Positions 21,210 to 33,530 of a stretch of 64,000 nucleotides of DNA are shown piece after piece. This DNA comes from Cryptomeria japonica (lineage: Eukaryota > Streptophyta > Pinopsida > Cupressales > Cupressaceae). Both the position numbers and the translations under genes were made by a program. Below the pieces are notes generated by a model. That model saw nothing but the letters and a program-made list of their open reading frames with translations. It searched no databases and had not been told where the DNA came from. Where the stretch lies: contig NC_081412.1 of assembly GCF_030272615.1 (NCBI RefSeq), forward strand, positions 476,911,657 to 476,975,656, given 5' to 3'. The stretch's first letter is position 1, and every line of letters starts with the position of its first letter.

Positions 21210-24047
21210 CATATGAAAAATAGAACTAAAATTAAAGATGCTGATTAGTTTTGACTTGTTTAAGTGTCTCATCTAAAGCTTCACTAATAGGTGGGCCCTA
21301 AAAGAAAAATTATCATACAAATCACTTAAACAAGTCAAAGCTTAGAATATGTTGTTTAACCATTCAACTATTTATTAATACCCTCCAAGTATAATAGCTA
21401 TGCCAAGCAATAAGGATGAATTATATACGAGCACATATTGTGTTTTTTGGCTTGAGCTTTTTAGCAGTTATGTGATACAATTTGGTATGTTGAGATCTAG
21501 ACGTATTCTGTGATTTGTACAAAGAACCTTCTTTAAATTTGCCTAAGATTTTTGGAATTCATTTATTCCTCTCAAGAGCAGCTTGTGAAAGTATCATACA
21601 ACATTTATAGAGATCCACAAAACCAGTTGTTAATGTGCCTAACACATGAAAGAATAATGAACATTGTTTATTTTTGCAAATATTGTTTAATTAACAAGTA
21701 GATAGTTATAGACAGTTTAGATAGGAGTTAGTTTTGTTTTAGTTTTGATTTCCTTTTTAAAAGTACACTTCTTCTAATACATTGATAATGGAGAAATGTT
21801 TGTATTGTTTTGTCAATCGTTGTTGTATTATATTGTTACTCATAAAAGTCATTAGGAGAATTTCTATTATTGAAAGAGAGGTAAAAAATCCAAATCTTAT
21901 AAGCAAAATGGTACGTATGCTTCATATTATAAGCATAATTAGATGCCTCTTTCATTTTGGGAATACGAAATAGACTCATATGTTATGCACTATCTACAAA
22001 ATAAAAATTGATTATTTGATTTCATGAACTATAAAAAAATTCTATTTCATTCCACAAGGTACAGACAACACTAACTCATTTAAACAGATTGTGTGTAGGG
22101 TTGTTTTCATCAATATTTCAATGGCATGTGAAGTAGATGAAGTGTCTTTTTTTGGCCAGTGATTGTCTTTTGTTTATACATGTGGCGACATCTCTGTTGA
22201 GATCTATTGAGTTGCCACTAATCTTGTCTGTACAGAAGACTAAGTGAATTAAAGAGTAGGAAGCAGGGGACAATTCTTTTAAAACGGTTCTGTAATTTGC
22301 TACATATATGTTTTGGCTGGAACGATCTACAGGACATACGCATGTACGGATTGTTTTGCATGTAGATGTAAAAATGGAAGCCATAAGTGATAGATAGAGA
22401 TGCTTGGTACACAGTTCACACCATTCATATTAACAGATCAGACATATTAAGAAATGTTTAGGTACGCAGTAGGCATCGAAAGTTTAAAACTTGTAGACGT
22501 TGGTTTTCTTAAAACCATGTCATCCAGTGCATCCATATGTTGAAGGAATTTGGAGTTATTTTTCACTTTTGGAGACTTCTTACCTATCATATTATTCAAA
22601 ACCTGTCATTCTAATGGGTGCAATTTGGATTAAATTATACACCCTAATTTCTATGCGGAGATATCAATAATGATTTTCATGTTGCTTCTGATGGATAGAA
22701 TCTGAGTGTTCGAAGAGAAGATTTTAGGACCAACAAGAGGATTGAGGATCATTCTCACTTTGAGTTATCTTTTTGTTCAAAGATTGATAACATCGTTCGA
22801 GAGGCATCAGATCTTTTTGTTTTCTTGTTTTATATCAAGTGTATTTTTTGTACTTGTGGATAGTGTGTCTGTAAGTGGACTGTTTAAATCATACACATTA
22901 AGTTTTGATTTCTAGACTTGAAAGTGTTAAACGTTCAGAGTTGACTGACATTCTCTAAACTTAATATGTTGCTTAGTGTGTGGTTTAAGACTGACCGTTT
23001 GTAAGAGATAGATTTGTATGCTTATGAATAGCTTGTTTGTCCCTATACATAATTTGAATGGCGTGCTTCTGAATATTATGGTGTGTCCTTATTCACATTT
23101 TTTTGAGGTTATTGTTGTTTACAATAAATGTGTCTAATGAACTACTTGTGATGATAGTTAGTGTATGTCTCTATCCATGGTGGTTCATTGTTGTCGATAA
23201 CAGATGTGTCCCTATTAGATACCTTTGATGGTGTATTTGTGGATATCGTGTGTATCAATGCACATGAAAGTACTTGGTAAATTGTGTATATGTCTTAATT
23301 CACTGAGGGGTTGTGTTTGTCCTAAGAACATTCAAATATTTCTATTTATTTGTAGAAATGTAATGATGAGTATTTATCTTTATAATTTTATGTATCACAA
23401 ATTTGTTAAATCAATGAAGATTATAATTGTTAATAAATTATATAGACTTTAAGATTGATTTGTTTGATCATGCTATAATTATGATATGGTGACCTTTTTT
23501 GGCATGTATCTAAAGTAAATGCATTACCATTATGCTGATTCTTCTGGTATGGTGACCTTTTCTGCCATTTTGAACAAATGATTTCACCTGTGCCTTACAT
23601 CTGCGAGTGCTTCCTGACATGGTTAACTGCTCAGCAATTTCCAGCAATTATGAGTCTGCCTTCTAGTGAATGACAGGCACCCATAGTTGGCATATTAAAC
23701 AAATTTGATAACAAATATATTTTATAAAACGAAACTAGGAAATGTCACTATCGTGGATTGCTAATATGCATATGGGTACTGGTGAAATAGTAGTAGGTTT
23801 GACGCACCAGAATAGTTCTTAGAGCAATAATATGGCAGAAAGTAGTTCTATATTGGAGTGACATTAAAGGTGGAATTTGAAGCATAGAGTTCTAGTTGTA
23901 GCACCCCATCTTAGAGGTTTGGAAGAGATACCACATTAGGTTTGGAATTTGAAGGTCACTCATATTAATTTTTTATGATGGTTTAGTTATTCTAATGTTT
24001 TGGTTAAAATAAAATTTAGTTTATAAATAATTAGTAATATATGTAAA
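21210..24047 (-). repeat. ~3-kb repeat unit, copy A (gene-like, decayed)
   Basis: It shares long colinear similarity with copies at 41871-42880 (B), 42881-45340 (C) and 45370-48486 (D). Compared with D it lacks about 250 bp near 23690. The Tat-like element is inserted just after its end. On the minus strand several short open blocks match those in C and D: about 22118-22384 (LKELSPASYSLI, GNSIDLNRDV), about 22440-22620 (DDMVLRKPTSTSFKL), about 22660-22800 (NDPQSSCWS) and about 23520-23670 (TMSGSTRRCKAQVKSFV). Copy A has a frameshift in the first block (VATCINKRQ versus VATQENKRQ). No family was recognised. Confidence 0.7.
24043..24047. repeat. 5-bp target site duplication, left copy
   Basis: GTAAA directly before the 5' LTR; the same five bases follow the 3' LTR at 41399-41403. 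Confidence 0.9.
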
Positions 24048-25171
24048 TGTATACACATAAAAATGGTTATTATTTAATATTTATTTTTTCTATTAAATAG
24101 TTAATTTGAAAAGATTAATTTATTTAATTCATTTCGTGTTTTTCTATTAATTAATTTAATTGAAATATTTTATTAATTAAGATATTTAATTATTCTTCTC
24201 ATCAATTAATTAAATATTTAATATTTAATTATCTCCTTCAATCATTTGAATATCTAATATTTAATGATTATTCTTCTATCCTATAGTCTCAAATATTAAA
24301 TAATTTTTAAATTATTTAATCCCTTTTCCAACTCACGTTCCCTCTCCATTTCATCTTCCCTTTGCCAACTCATCCATCATGTGACTAAAGAAATTAATAT
24401 TTCTTAAATATTAATTCATCATTTATCTCCAACCTCCAAATTTAATGAAATATTGTGTACGCACACATATTTCATAACCTTCTACTATATTCTCTCCAAC
24501 ATCCCTACGTCTTAGAAAGGACTTGAGTCCACTTGTTCTCTCATGCTTAAATTTTCTCCAACCATCCCTATATTCCCTCAGTCAGCAACCCAGTCAAGGT
24601 GAGATGATTGACACTTGTCTTCTCCTTCCCCCATTGTCTCAACCTTCACTTTTGCTCACAGCCATCCAAATCTGCAGATCTGATCATGACCATTGATCTG
24701 GGCCACATCATCTTATCCTCTCAAAGTCTATAAAATCAAGAGTTTTAGTTGAGAGAGAGTTAGACTTCAAGTAAATTTGCAAGCTAATCATTTGAAAAAC
24801 TTATGCATCCGTGAGTTTTAATCTTGAAGCAAATAGCAATTACCATTTCTCATTTTAGCATAATCATTTAGCATAGTCATTTAGCATTGCATATCATAGC
24901 ATTAGTGAACTATCAGTTATCGGTCCATTATTCATATGCCATCTTGGAAGCTATCAATGCTTGTTTGAGAGCACACCATCTGCAACCAGGAATAGTGGAG
25001 TTAGGACACAATGAGACATAAACCATGAAGGTAAAAATAATGTTTTATTTTAATATGTATTTCATGTAGTTTCATTGGTTGAATTTGGATTTCCTATAAC
25101 AATTTTCTTTGTATTTTGTGAAACTAACTTGTTGCAGGTAGTATTCTGATGATGAAATTCAAGTCGACACA
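24048..25171 (+). repeat. 5' LTR of the Tat-like element (1124 bp)
   Basis: Starts TGTATACACATAAAAATGG and ends CAAGTCGACACA. The first third is AT-rich with repeated TATTTAAT words. The middle is C-rich and contains a TATA box, as expected for U3. Confidence 0.93.
24729..24735 (+). promoter_or_regulatory. LTR TATA box (TATAAAA)
   Basis: CAAAGTCTATAAAATCAAG lies after a C-rich upstream stretch. It is kept at 40975-40981 in the 3' LTR. Transcription would start about 30 bp downstream, near the GAGAGAGAGTTA run. Confidence 0.65.
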
Positions 25172-25174
25172 TTT

Positions 25175-25191
25175 TGGCGCCCATCGTGGGG
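25175..25191 (+). other. primer binding site
   Basis: TGGCGCCCATCGTGGGG begins three bases after the LTR. The TGGCGCC start followed by a G-rich end is typical of plant Ty3/gypsy elements of the Tat/Athila type. I did not assign the tRNA. Confidence 0.8.
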
Positions 25192-25239
25192 CTCAGGCCT
25201 CAAACTCATCTTTGTAATATCCTATCTTATTCTCGCAAA

Positions 25240-25625
25240 AGAAAACTTAACGCATTTGTAATGTAGATTCACGCATGTGTGAATTCTGACAGCGCTTTTG
25301 TTTGATAGGTTAGCGCATATGTCCTTCAGGTTAGTGCATCTATCATGTAGGTTAGCGTTTTTGTCCGAGAATCCACACATTTAATCTTCAAGTTAGCGCT
25401 ATTGTCCTTTAGGTTAGCGCTTTTGTCCTATAGGTTAGCGCATTTGTCAGTTCGATTAAAACTTCTGTTAGAGATTTCTCGCTTCTTAGTCCACAAAGCA
25501 ACGCTTTTGTAATGCAGGTTAGCTTTTTTGCCCTGTAGATTAGCGCTTTTGAGGTGAAAGATAGCACATTTGTTAAAACAACGTTTTTGTTTGCAACTAA
25601 CAGAATTTCCTTGTAGGTTCGAATG
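25240..25625 (+). repeat. 21-bp repeat array in the leader, GTTAGCGCTTTTGTCC type
   Basis: About ten units of period 21 bp with consensus GTTAGCGCWTTTGTCCTRTAG, the best ones near 25305-25450 and 25518-25560. It lies about 70 bp after the primer site, in the untranslated leader of gag-pol. The same unit appears inverted at 39415-39690. Confidence 0.85.
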
Positions 25626-27340
25626 TCCAAGAGCTTAAATTTTTCAAACTACTGACATGCATGTGCAGGGTTATTTTAAAACAAATTTCATGCATTTCCT
25701 CACCTAGTTAATTAAGAGTTCTAATTTGGAAAGTAACAGATCATGTCATGTTCATTTAGCTTAACTAAGGGGGATAAATTAGCAACATGCAACTTGAATT
25801 TTTGAGTAAATTCTTTAAAATAGTTGCACATAGATGTTACAAAAGCTAAAATGGACTTGTGTTTTCTGTGCTTGATAAAGTAGTAGGTAAGTATGCTCTC
25901 ACCATTATATGGTGATCAGAAAACCAAACCTACTTTCTTTTATGTATAACCTTTAGAGGGCCTACCTTCCCGAGCTTCCTTGAGGGGACCAGTGAGAGGG
26001 GAACGACCTAAAGTGGAAACGGGCTAATATCGAGTCCTTCCAATCCACTCTAAATAAATTGTGTTTGTGACGAAAGTCCCAAACAACATGTGCTGATAAG
26101 TTCATACCGACACTATGTTTCCCCATAAAACCTATGGAGCATAACCTCTATAGGCTGGGAACCTTTAGTATTTACAGAGCTGAAAGTGTCGCATGTATGG
26201 CCACATGACTAGAAGCCCTTACTAAAACCACTTGTACTAGTTGCCAAAATCCTTCTAGTTGTTGACGCAGGAGGTCAGACCTCTGAAGCGACTCACACAC
26301 ATACGATTCTTAGTAGAGATATAAAGTTTTCCATGGGGAGTTTTCATGGAAACTGGTGCTTGGCTTCCCTAAAGAAGTGAGTGTTGAGGGTGGAGCCAGT
26401 GGGGTCAAGCATCTAAAATATCCGCTTTGAATAGCGTAGCCTTGGGGGAAACCCCATGTGAGATTCAACAATTATTGTCTCAGCCTGCCATAAGATTTGT
26501 ACTTGCTTGAGCATTTTGTTTCTTAAACATTGTGTCTTCTATGTCTGTAACATGTTCCAAATGGTCAAAATTGAAGAAAATCATTATCTAAGAGTGAGCA
26601 AAAATCCAATGAATTCCCGAAAAAATTGATCAAAAGGGTAGTACAAAGGATTTTTCAACATTTAAACACCAGATCAAACTAAAAGTTCAAGACATCAGTA
26701 TCAAAACACTGCTTGAGTAGATTTGTCTCTAAACTATCACACATTTTCAAACTAGTTCAACAACTGGGTCACTAATCCAACATGCTATTCCCAAAAGGTT
26801 TCTATAAGCATAAACATTCAACAAGCTATTGATTCAAACATCTTAAGTGCAAAAGATCAACATCATTGTCAAGTCTCTCATCAGGATATATCAAATCCTC
26901 TATCACGAAGCTGGATCAATTTATCCTATGTTCATCATCTTGGATATATCTTTCCTATTTTGAACCTAGGTCATATCAAAATCAGAATTGCACCAACATT
27001 GGAATCAAACAAACTTGTAAACTGTCAGATGCTTATATGACTTTTAAGTATCACCTTAAGAAAAGAAAATCCAGTTATAAAGCTACCCAGAAAAGAATAA
27101 GATTCTTGTATATCAATCACAAGATCTTATTAAAACATAGGACATTCCTACACCGTTTTCATCACTACTTATGTGGCTGCAGTATAGAGTTTGACGAAGA
27201 AATTTTGCAAAGACGTGTTTTTCAACAAAGAGACGCATTATCACAACAAACAAACAATAGTGGTAAAATCAACAAAGCATATCTTCCTAAACCAATAATC
27301 ACCTATTGACTTTGTCCTTTGGAATTTTTTTTTTATTTGA
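25626..27340 (+). other. long leader of the Tat-like element
   Basis: No supported coding region. The stretch at 25930-26480 is less AT-rich (GGGGACCAGTGAGAGGGG, GAAAGTCCC) and may hold packaging or dimerisation signals (inference). A 147-codon plus-strand ORF at 26866-27309 has no recognisable domain, and its composition suggests decayed sequence. Confidence 0.5.
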
Positions 27341-28158
27341 AATTATCACACGCCAGTTTAGACCAAAGCTCAATATGAACAACTTAGAAAACAACAAAAA
27401 CAAATGGAGGAAGAAGATAATCGTGTATTCCAAAATTTTGGGTATACCGTTGTTGATGAAGAAGCAGTCAATAATACCATTAGAGACTTTGAGCAAGATT
27501 TCAAATTTGATAGGCTAATGAAAAAATTGTTGGCAAAACAAAAAGAGAAATATCTCTTGATATTGGCAAAATTTGGAGCTCAATTGCCACAAGATTTTAA
27601 CATAGAAAGCTTAAAACAAGATGCGGAGGCAAGTAACACACACAACACAGATGATCCAAATAACGAAGATGTAAACAAAGAAAGTCATGAAGAGACGAGA
27701 AAAGAACGTGATGATACAAGAAAAGAGCGTAGTGATAAAAGAACTTATGAAGAAATAAAGAGAAGTTATATGGATAATCCGTTGTTAAATCTTACTCGAC
27801 AAATGAAAACTCTACAACAATAGATGCAAGATATGAAAAATGGAACAAGCTCCAAGAAGTATTCATTGAAAGATATCTGTCCATATCCTTTTGATAAAAA
27901 TTTGAATATGGTACCATTTTCACAACATTGCGAGATCCCTAAATATGACAAATACGATGGAAAATCTGATCCTCAAGATCACATTAGGGAATTTTGTACT
28001 ATGAGTATGGAATTTGCTCATGATGAAACTTACCTAATGCGTCTTTTTCCTAGGAGTTTAAATGGACAATCAATGGAGTGGTTTTCAAGATTGCCATCCG
28101 AAATCAAATCTTTTCAAGAACTAGTGAATAAATTTATTCACAATACTCCTACAATATA
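27341..28158 (+). pseudogene. gag, N-terminal and capsid part
   Basis: Frame of 27404 (the same frame is nearly open from about 27350, with a TAG in PV-stop-TKAQYEQL). A charged coiled-coil-like N-terminus leads to a stop at 27821-27823 and then the capsid entrance CPYPFDKNLNMVPF, YDKYDGKSDPQDHIREF and LMRLFPRSLNGQSMEWF, typical of plant Ty3/gypsy gag (the FPxSLxGxAxxWF motif). A frameshift near 28155 moves the rest into the frame of 28159. The real start codon is uncertain; ATG 27404 (MEEEDNRVFQNF) is the best. Confidence 0.8.
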
Positions 28159-30321
28159 ATGAATGAGATAACAATGCTAGATTTATGCAATGTTAAAAAA
28201 AAGAATGGTGAATCTTTTATGATCTTCTTACAACGATGGAAACACATGTTTAATAGGTATCCAAGGGATGTGCCTGATCAAGAAAAAATGGACATATTCA
28301 TTGATAATCTTATCAGTGAAATGAGTTATCGAATAAGAATGCAATGTCCTCCCTCCTTTGCCAAGATGATTGAGAATGGTATGAAAATAGAGAACCCGGT
28401 GGTAAAGAAAGGAGAGCTAAAACTTTACAATAATTCTTACAACAACAACAACAACAACAACAACAATGGCAACAATGACAAACCCAAGTTCTGGTCGAAG
28501 AATAGGAATGTCAGCAATGGAGGAAATGATGATAATAGTGCTACAAAACAACAACAACCAATTTTTAATCTATCAAGTCAAATCCCAAGCAATAACAATC
28601 AAGAAAATAATAAAACCAAGTCATTCTTCTCCAATCCTTGGAGGAAATTCACAAACATTGGAGAGCCATTGGAATCAGCTTTAAAAACTCTTCTTGCCAA
28701 CCAACTGATTGTGTTACCAGAAGCAAGAAGCTATGAACCACCAGTCAAGCCTAATTGGTGGAATGACAATCATTTTTGTAATTACCATCGGAATAAAGGA
28801 CACCAAACAAATGATTGTCAAAGATTGAAACACCTTATCCAAGATCTAATTGATAATGGAACTATCACAGTGGATAGCCACAAGACAAGTGAATCACACC
28901 TAGCTTTCAAAACTCCACTTCCAAATTATGACAAATGTGAACCATCCCAATTAAAAGATGACAAAGAAAAAGTCAAAGTGAACTACACTTATACATATGA
29001 TGATGTGGTAAATGTTATCATTGTTAAAGATAATCCACCTTCAGAGCCAATCAATGTTATTACGAGAAGCAAAGCAAAGGTTACCTTTCCAGGTATAACA
29101 AAAGACTCAACATCCACTTCACAACAATACAATTTAGTAGAGCAATTACAAAGAATACCCACTCAAATATCAATTTTGGAACTTCTCAAAGTTTCACCTA
29201 TGCATAAGGAAATTTTGGAAAAAGATTTAGTGGAAACAAAAGTTTCAAAAGACTTGGCTATAGATCAGTTCCAAAACATGGTGGGACACCTTATAGCCCC
29301 TCATTGCTATCATTTTCTGAAAATGATGATGCATCCTTACAATATCCTCACAATGCTCCCTTACATGTTGAAGTCGCCATTAATAAAACTTGTCAAATGC
29401 GTACTCATAGATGGTGGAGTCGGCTTAAAAATTTGCGCATTGAGTTTGATAAAAGCTTTGGGATATTCAAAAAATGTAGTGGAACCAAAGAAGAAAATAA
29501 CCATTAAGGCTTATGATGAAGCAGAACGTTCTTCTAAAGGAACTGTGGTGTTACCAATCAAAATAGGACCTGTGGAAAGGAATACATTGTGTCGGGCTTT
29601 AGATTTGAACCTCTCTTACAACATTCTTCTAGGAAGACCATGGATTCACAATATGCAAGCAGTTCTTTCTATGTATCATCAATGTGTAAAATCTCCTCAT
29701 GAAGGACAAGAAATCACTATAATTGCAGACTCTAGCCAATATTGCAATAATTTGAAGCCAACACAAGATACAAGAGTTCCACATAATAGAGAATTAGTAT
29801 ATCCTACCAAAAAAATTCAAGAAAAGTTATGGGAAACCTTTGAGGAAAAGATCAAATTAAATGATGAAGGAATGGGGAAATATTCTTTGCATAATTGTCC
29901 ACTTTCCCCTAAGTCATATCAAAAGCCTACAAATATCCAATCAAAGACCTCAGGGAGATCAAAAGATATGTTTAACAAAATATTTGTTAGAGTTGGAACT
30001 CTTGATGAAGAAACCGAAGACAAGGACATTCTTGGTTGGTTGTACAGAGATGAAAGTGAAACTATAGAAACAACTACAGAAGTTAGTATTCCCATAAAAC
30101 AATATGACAAAGGTTATGAAATCATGCGAAAAATGGGATATGAAGGAAAAGGACCAATTGGTAAAGGATATCAAGGTATTTCAGAACCAATTTGTCCCCA
30201 CTCACAATCTAAAGAAGATAAGTCAGGACTTGGATATCTAAAGTCAAATAAAAAATACCATAATTATCAACAATCAAAGTGGAGAAAGAAATCAATCTCT
30301 AAAGAAGAAAATTGGCAATAA
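28159..30321 (+). CDS. gag C-terminus, zinc knuckle, retropepsin and G-patch (720 codons open)
   Basis: The largest open frame in the window, a continuation of gag in another frame. Residues ~1-95 are the capsid end (FLQRWKHMFNRYPRD). About 95-110 is an Asn run from a CAA/AAC microsatellite. About 205-218 is a knuckle of the CNYHRNKGHQTNDC form (CX2HX4HX4C, usual in Tat/Athila elements). About 415-540 is an aspartic protease with LIDGGVGLKIC at the active site and YNILLGRPWIHNM near its end. About 650-695 is a G-patch (IMRKMGYEGKGPIGKG). The last 25 residues are basic. The protease would process gag-pol; the G-patch is thought to bind RNA or partner proteins. The first ATG here is only the start of the open frame, not a true start. 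The active-site DGG replaces the more usual DSG/DTG, as in other plant elements. Confidence 0.85.
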   Translation: MNEITMLDLCNVKKKNGESFMIFLQRWKHMFNRYPRDVPDQEKMDIFIDNLISEMSYRIRMQCPPSFAKMIENGMKIENPVVKKGELKLYNNSYNNNNNNNNNGNNDKPKFWSKNRNVSNGGNDDNSATKQQQPIFNLSSQIPSNNNQENNKTKSFFSNPWRKFTNIGEPLESALKTLLANQLIVLPEARSYEPPVKPNWWNDNHFCNYHRNKGHQTNDCQRLKHLIQDLIDNGTITVDSHKTSESHLAFKTPLPNYDKCEPSQLKDDKEKVKVNYTYTYDDVVNVIIVKDNPPSEPINVITRSKAKVTFPGITKDSTSTSQQYNLVEQLQRIPTQISILELLKVSPMHKEILEKDLVETKVSKDLAIDQFQNMVGHLIAPHCYHFLKMMMHPYNILTMLPYMLKSPLIKLVKCVLIDGGVGLKICALSLIKALGYSKNVVEPKKKITIKAYDEAERSSKGTVVLPIKIGPVERNTLCRALDLNLSYNILLGRPWIHNMQAVLSMYHQCVKSPHEGQEITIIADSSQYCNNLKPTQDTRVPHNRELVYPTKKIQEKLWETFEEKIKLNDEGMGKYSLHNCPLSPKSYQKPTNIQSKTSGRSKDMFNKIFVRVGTLDEETEDKDILGWLYRDESETIETTTEVSIPIKQYDKGYEIMRKMGYEGKGPIGKGYQGISEPICPHSQSKEDKSGLGYLKSNKKYHNYQQSKWRKKSISKEENWQ

Positions 30322-31732
30322 AAGCTACATCAAGCAACAAAAATAGTAACCAATAAATAAAAGAAACAAGAAGAACATGAAAAGAAAGAAGAAGAGATTA
30401 CCATCAAAGACAAAAAAGAATCTTGTCAACAAGTTCAAGAAATACGAGAAAATGCAGAATCTGAGCAAGATATTCTAGAAGCAGTGAAAATAGAGATGGC
30501 AGAAATTAGAGAACTTTTTGCACCATACTAGTGGTATATCCCTAGACAATGGTTCAGAGACAAATTCAAATGAGTATGAATGGGGTTTAGATGTCTTATC
30601 TAGTACATCAAGTAAAGAAAACACTGAAGAACAAACAACTATTACAGAGGAAGACTTGTCTATTACAAAACAAAAGATGGAGTTAGAAAGAAGACGAGAA
30701 GAACTCAAAATCCAGAGAAAAGAGGCATATAAAAAAAAAAGAGGAAAGGGAATGCCAAAGACAAAGAAGTAACGCCACACGAAGAACAAACAAAGATAGA
30801 TCAAGCATCTAGAAATATCAGATTTTTTATCAAATAAGGAACAAGATGTATCAAGATGTAGCAGAACCATAGAAGAATTAAGAAATAGTCAAGTAGGATT
30901 GATTATTAGTCCAGAATAAGTTGAGTTTGAAAGAAGACAAAATGTAGCAAAAGAATCCTCTTTATCATGTATACAAGTATGCCAACTTCAAAATGCAAAT
31001 GAAGTCATTGAAAATAATCAAGAAGGAATTTGCAGTATTAAAGACGTGTGTGTTGATATAATACATTCGTTTAAGGGACAAATGGCAGATGAAGAACCAT
31101 TTGAGTGTGAGCTACAAAATACTAATACTGATTTGGTTAGAAATGATTGGAAGACACTTGGGAGAGACAATTCTCAAAATCAATCGATCTATGACATTAC
31201 CTACTCTATGCCAAATTATGATCATTATGTCATGAACTTTGAAGTACCTAACGATGACAATGATTATGACTTACCCCTTCTTCATCCTGAACTAATTGAA
31301 TGGGATAATTTAGAAAATCTTGAATTAGATGTCTTTTCCAATGATCACGACTTAGCCGTGTATCTTAATGCTATCGAACTTATAACACCTAAGATATCTT
31401 TCGTTGCAGAATCAAGTAACCTTTCTTGTAGTCAAGAGAATGCCAGACTTTCCAGTCACAAAATTGAAATAAAACAAGGAAAGAGACCTATTGTTGAAAA
31501 CCATTTCATGGCAACACTAGATAAATCAAAAGAGAAAATAAAGGACGTATCTGATGGTGAAAACCTCTTTGAGGTGCCAGAAGATGGAAAGTTTGAAATT
31601 CTTCTTGAATATTTTCAGGAGAGATCTGCTATCCTAATAGAACCAACATAAGTAGTAAACATTGGTACATCAAAGAATACTAAGATACTTCATTAAGCTA
31701 CCTCATTATTAGATGAAGAGAGGAAAGAATAC
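30322..31732 (+). pseudogene. pol linker between protease/G-patch and RT, acidic, broken
   Basis: Fragments in several frames: a Glu/Lys/Arg-rich stretch (30330-30780), then an acidic segment open at 31046-31651 (PNDDNDYDLPLLHPELIEWDN). Two TAA stops (31649-31651 and near 31695) separate it from RT in the same frame (LLDEERKEYMEFLKKRQ). Such acidic pre-RT linkers are common in Tat-type elements. No enzymatic motif is visible. Confidence 0.6.
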
Positions 31733-32497
31733 ATGGAATTCCTTAAAAAAAGACAAATAAATTTTGCTTGGTCCTATGCATACATTCCAGGACTTAATCT
31801 ATATCTTATCATGCATCATCTTAATGTGGATTTAAAAGCAAAACCAGTTAAGCAAAAGCTAAGAAAGATGCATCCACACATTGCTCTTCTTGTAAAAACT
31901 GAGATGAAGAAACTATTAGATGTGGGTTTCATAAGACCTGTTGCTTATCCAGAATGGGTTTCAAGTATTGTACCAATGTCAAAGCCTAATAAGAGCATAA
32001 GAGTCTGTATGGATTTCAAAGATTTGAATAAAGTATGTCCCAAAGATGATTTCCCGCTACCAAACATTGATATAATTGTGGACTTATCAGCAGGACATGA
32101 GATGTTTTCATTAATGGATGGCTTTCCAGGATATAATCAAATAAGAATTGCACTTGAAGATCAAGAAAAGACAACATTCACCTGTGCATGGGGAACTTAT
32201 TCTTGGATTGTTATGCCATTTGGGCTTAAGAATGCAAGAGCAACTTATCAAAGGGCTATGATGATAATTTTCCATGATATGATGCATATATTTATGGAAG
32301 ATTATGTAGATGATATACTTGCAAAATCTCATACAAGACAAGAACATTTGAATATCTTAAGCAAGATTTTTGACAGGCTAGAAAGATATCAGTTGAGAGT
32401 AAATCCAAAGAAATGTGCATTTGGAGTAACCTCTGGAAAACTCCTTGGGTACATTATATCAGCTCGCGGAATTGAAGTAGATCCTGAAAAGGTCTGA
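31733..32497 (+). pseudogene. reverse transcriptase
   Basis: 254 codons covering most of RT: entry PVKQKLRKMHP, KLLDVGFIRPVAYPEWVS, VCMDFKDLNKVCPKDDFPLP, the first catalytic Asp in SLMDGFPGYNQI, FTCAWGTYSWIVMPFGLKNA, and the YVDD box at 32303-32314. It ends in the thumb (NPKKCAFGVTSGKLLGYI), followed by a TGA and a decayed stretch where the connection would be (SPRNISQLRSLQGILQSI is still readable). It copies element RNA into DNA in the cytoplasmic particle in intact relatives. Catalytic residues are intact, but the flanking stops make this copy inactive. Confidence 0.92.
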
Positions 32498-33530
32498 GCC
32501 ATCATGGAAATGGAGTCACCTAGGAACATAAGTCAATTGAGATCTTTACAAGGAATATTGCAATCAATCAGGAGATTTATCTCTCAATTAGAAGATAGAT
32601 GTCATCCTTTCGCCCATCTTCTACATAAGGGATCAGAAATGTGAAGAAGCTTTTTTGCAAATAAAAGAATATCTTATGAATCCTCCAGTATTGGTATCAC
32701 CAACCAAAGGGAAACCATTGCTTCTCTATATCTCAACGATAAATGTATCATTAGGAGCTCTCCTAGCTCAACATGATAAAGAAGGAAAAGAAAGAGCAGT
32801 GTATTACATCAGTAGAACACTTGTTGGCTATGAACTAAATTATGCCTCAATAGAGAAGACATGTCTAGCAGTTGTGTTTGCAACTCAGGATTTGCGACAT
32901 TATATGTTGACTCATTCCGTGAAACTAATAGCAAAGATAGACCCACTAAAGTATTTATTGAGCAAGTCAACCTTGACAGGAAGATTGGCCAAATAGATTA
33001 TGATACTGAGTGAATTTGATATAGAGTATGTTGATTGAAAAGCTATAAAAGGACAGGTCATTGCTGATCAATTGGCTGAAGCACCTTTACAACATGACAT
33101 GCCTTTGCACATTGAATTTCTTGATGCAAACATTCTGATAGTAAATACAAAATTTTGGGAATTGTACTTTGATGGTTCTTACACAGAATATGGATCAGCC
33201 GCATGAATCTTTTTCATCACATCTCAGGGACACGTGCAATTCCGAAATCATATAGATTGCGGTTTCCATGCACCAACAATACTGCAGAATATGAAGCATT
33301 GACTATTGGGCTTAAAATGGCCATTGAATGGAATGTCAAAGAATTACATGTCTATGGTGATTCACAACTTATCATCAACCAAATAAATGATGATTACCAA
33401 ACTAAGGATGACAAGCTCATGCCATACAAACAACCGGTAGAGGAGTTTAAAGAACACTTTAAAGAAATATCATTCACCTAGATTCCAAGAAATGAGAATA
33501 AAGAATTAGATGCAATGGCTACAATAAAAT
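32498..33530 (+). pseudogene. connection, RNase H and second (archaeal-type) RNase H
   Basis: The RT-linked RNase H region is open at 32655-32996 (PLLLYISTINVSLGALLAQ, YASIEKTCLAVVFATQDLRH), followed by a TAG. After further stops comes a second RNase H, starting with FWELYFDGSYTEYGS at about 33150 and, after a frameshift near 33200, NNTAEYEALTIGLKMAIEWN and LHVYGDSQLIINQI (33260-33400). The Asp in YFDGS, Glu in TAEYEAL and Asp in YGDSQL fit the DEDD set. Two RNase H domains in tandem mark the Tat lineage of plant Ty3/gypsy elements. Confidence 0.85.

Noticed and set aside
25240-25625. CRISPR-like array
   Set aside because: The units are degenerate and contiguous without spacers, and the DNA is a plant retroelement leader.
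26866-27309. 147-codon ORF as an extra leader protein of the Tat-like element
   Set aside because: No domain or similarity to known gag N-termini was seen, and the neighbouring frame leading into gag is a better coding candidate.
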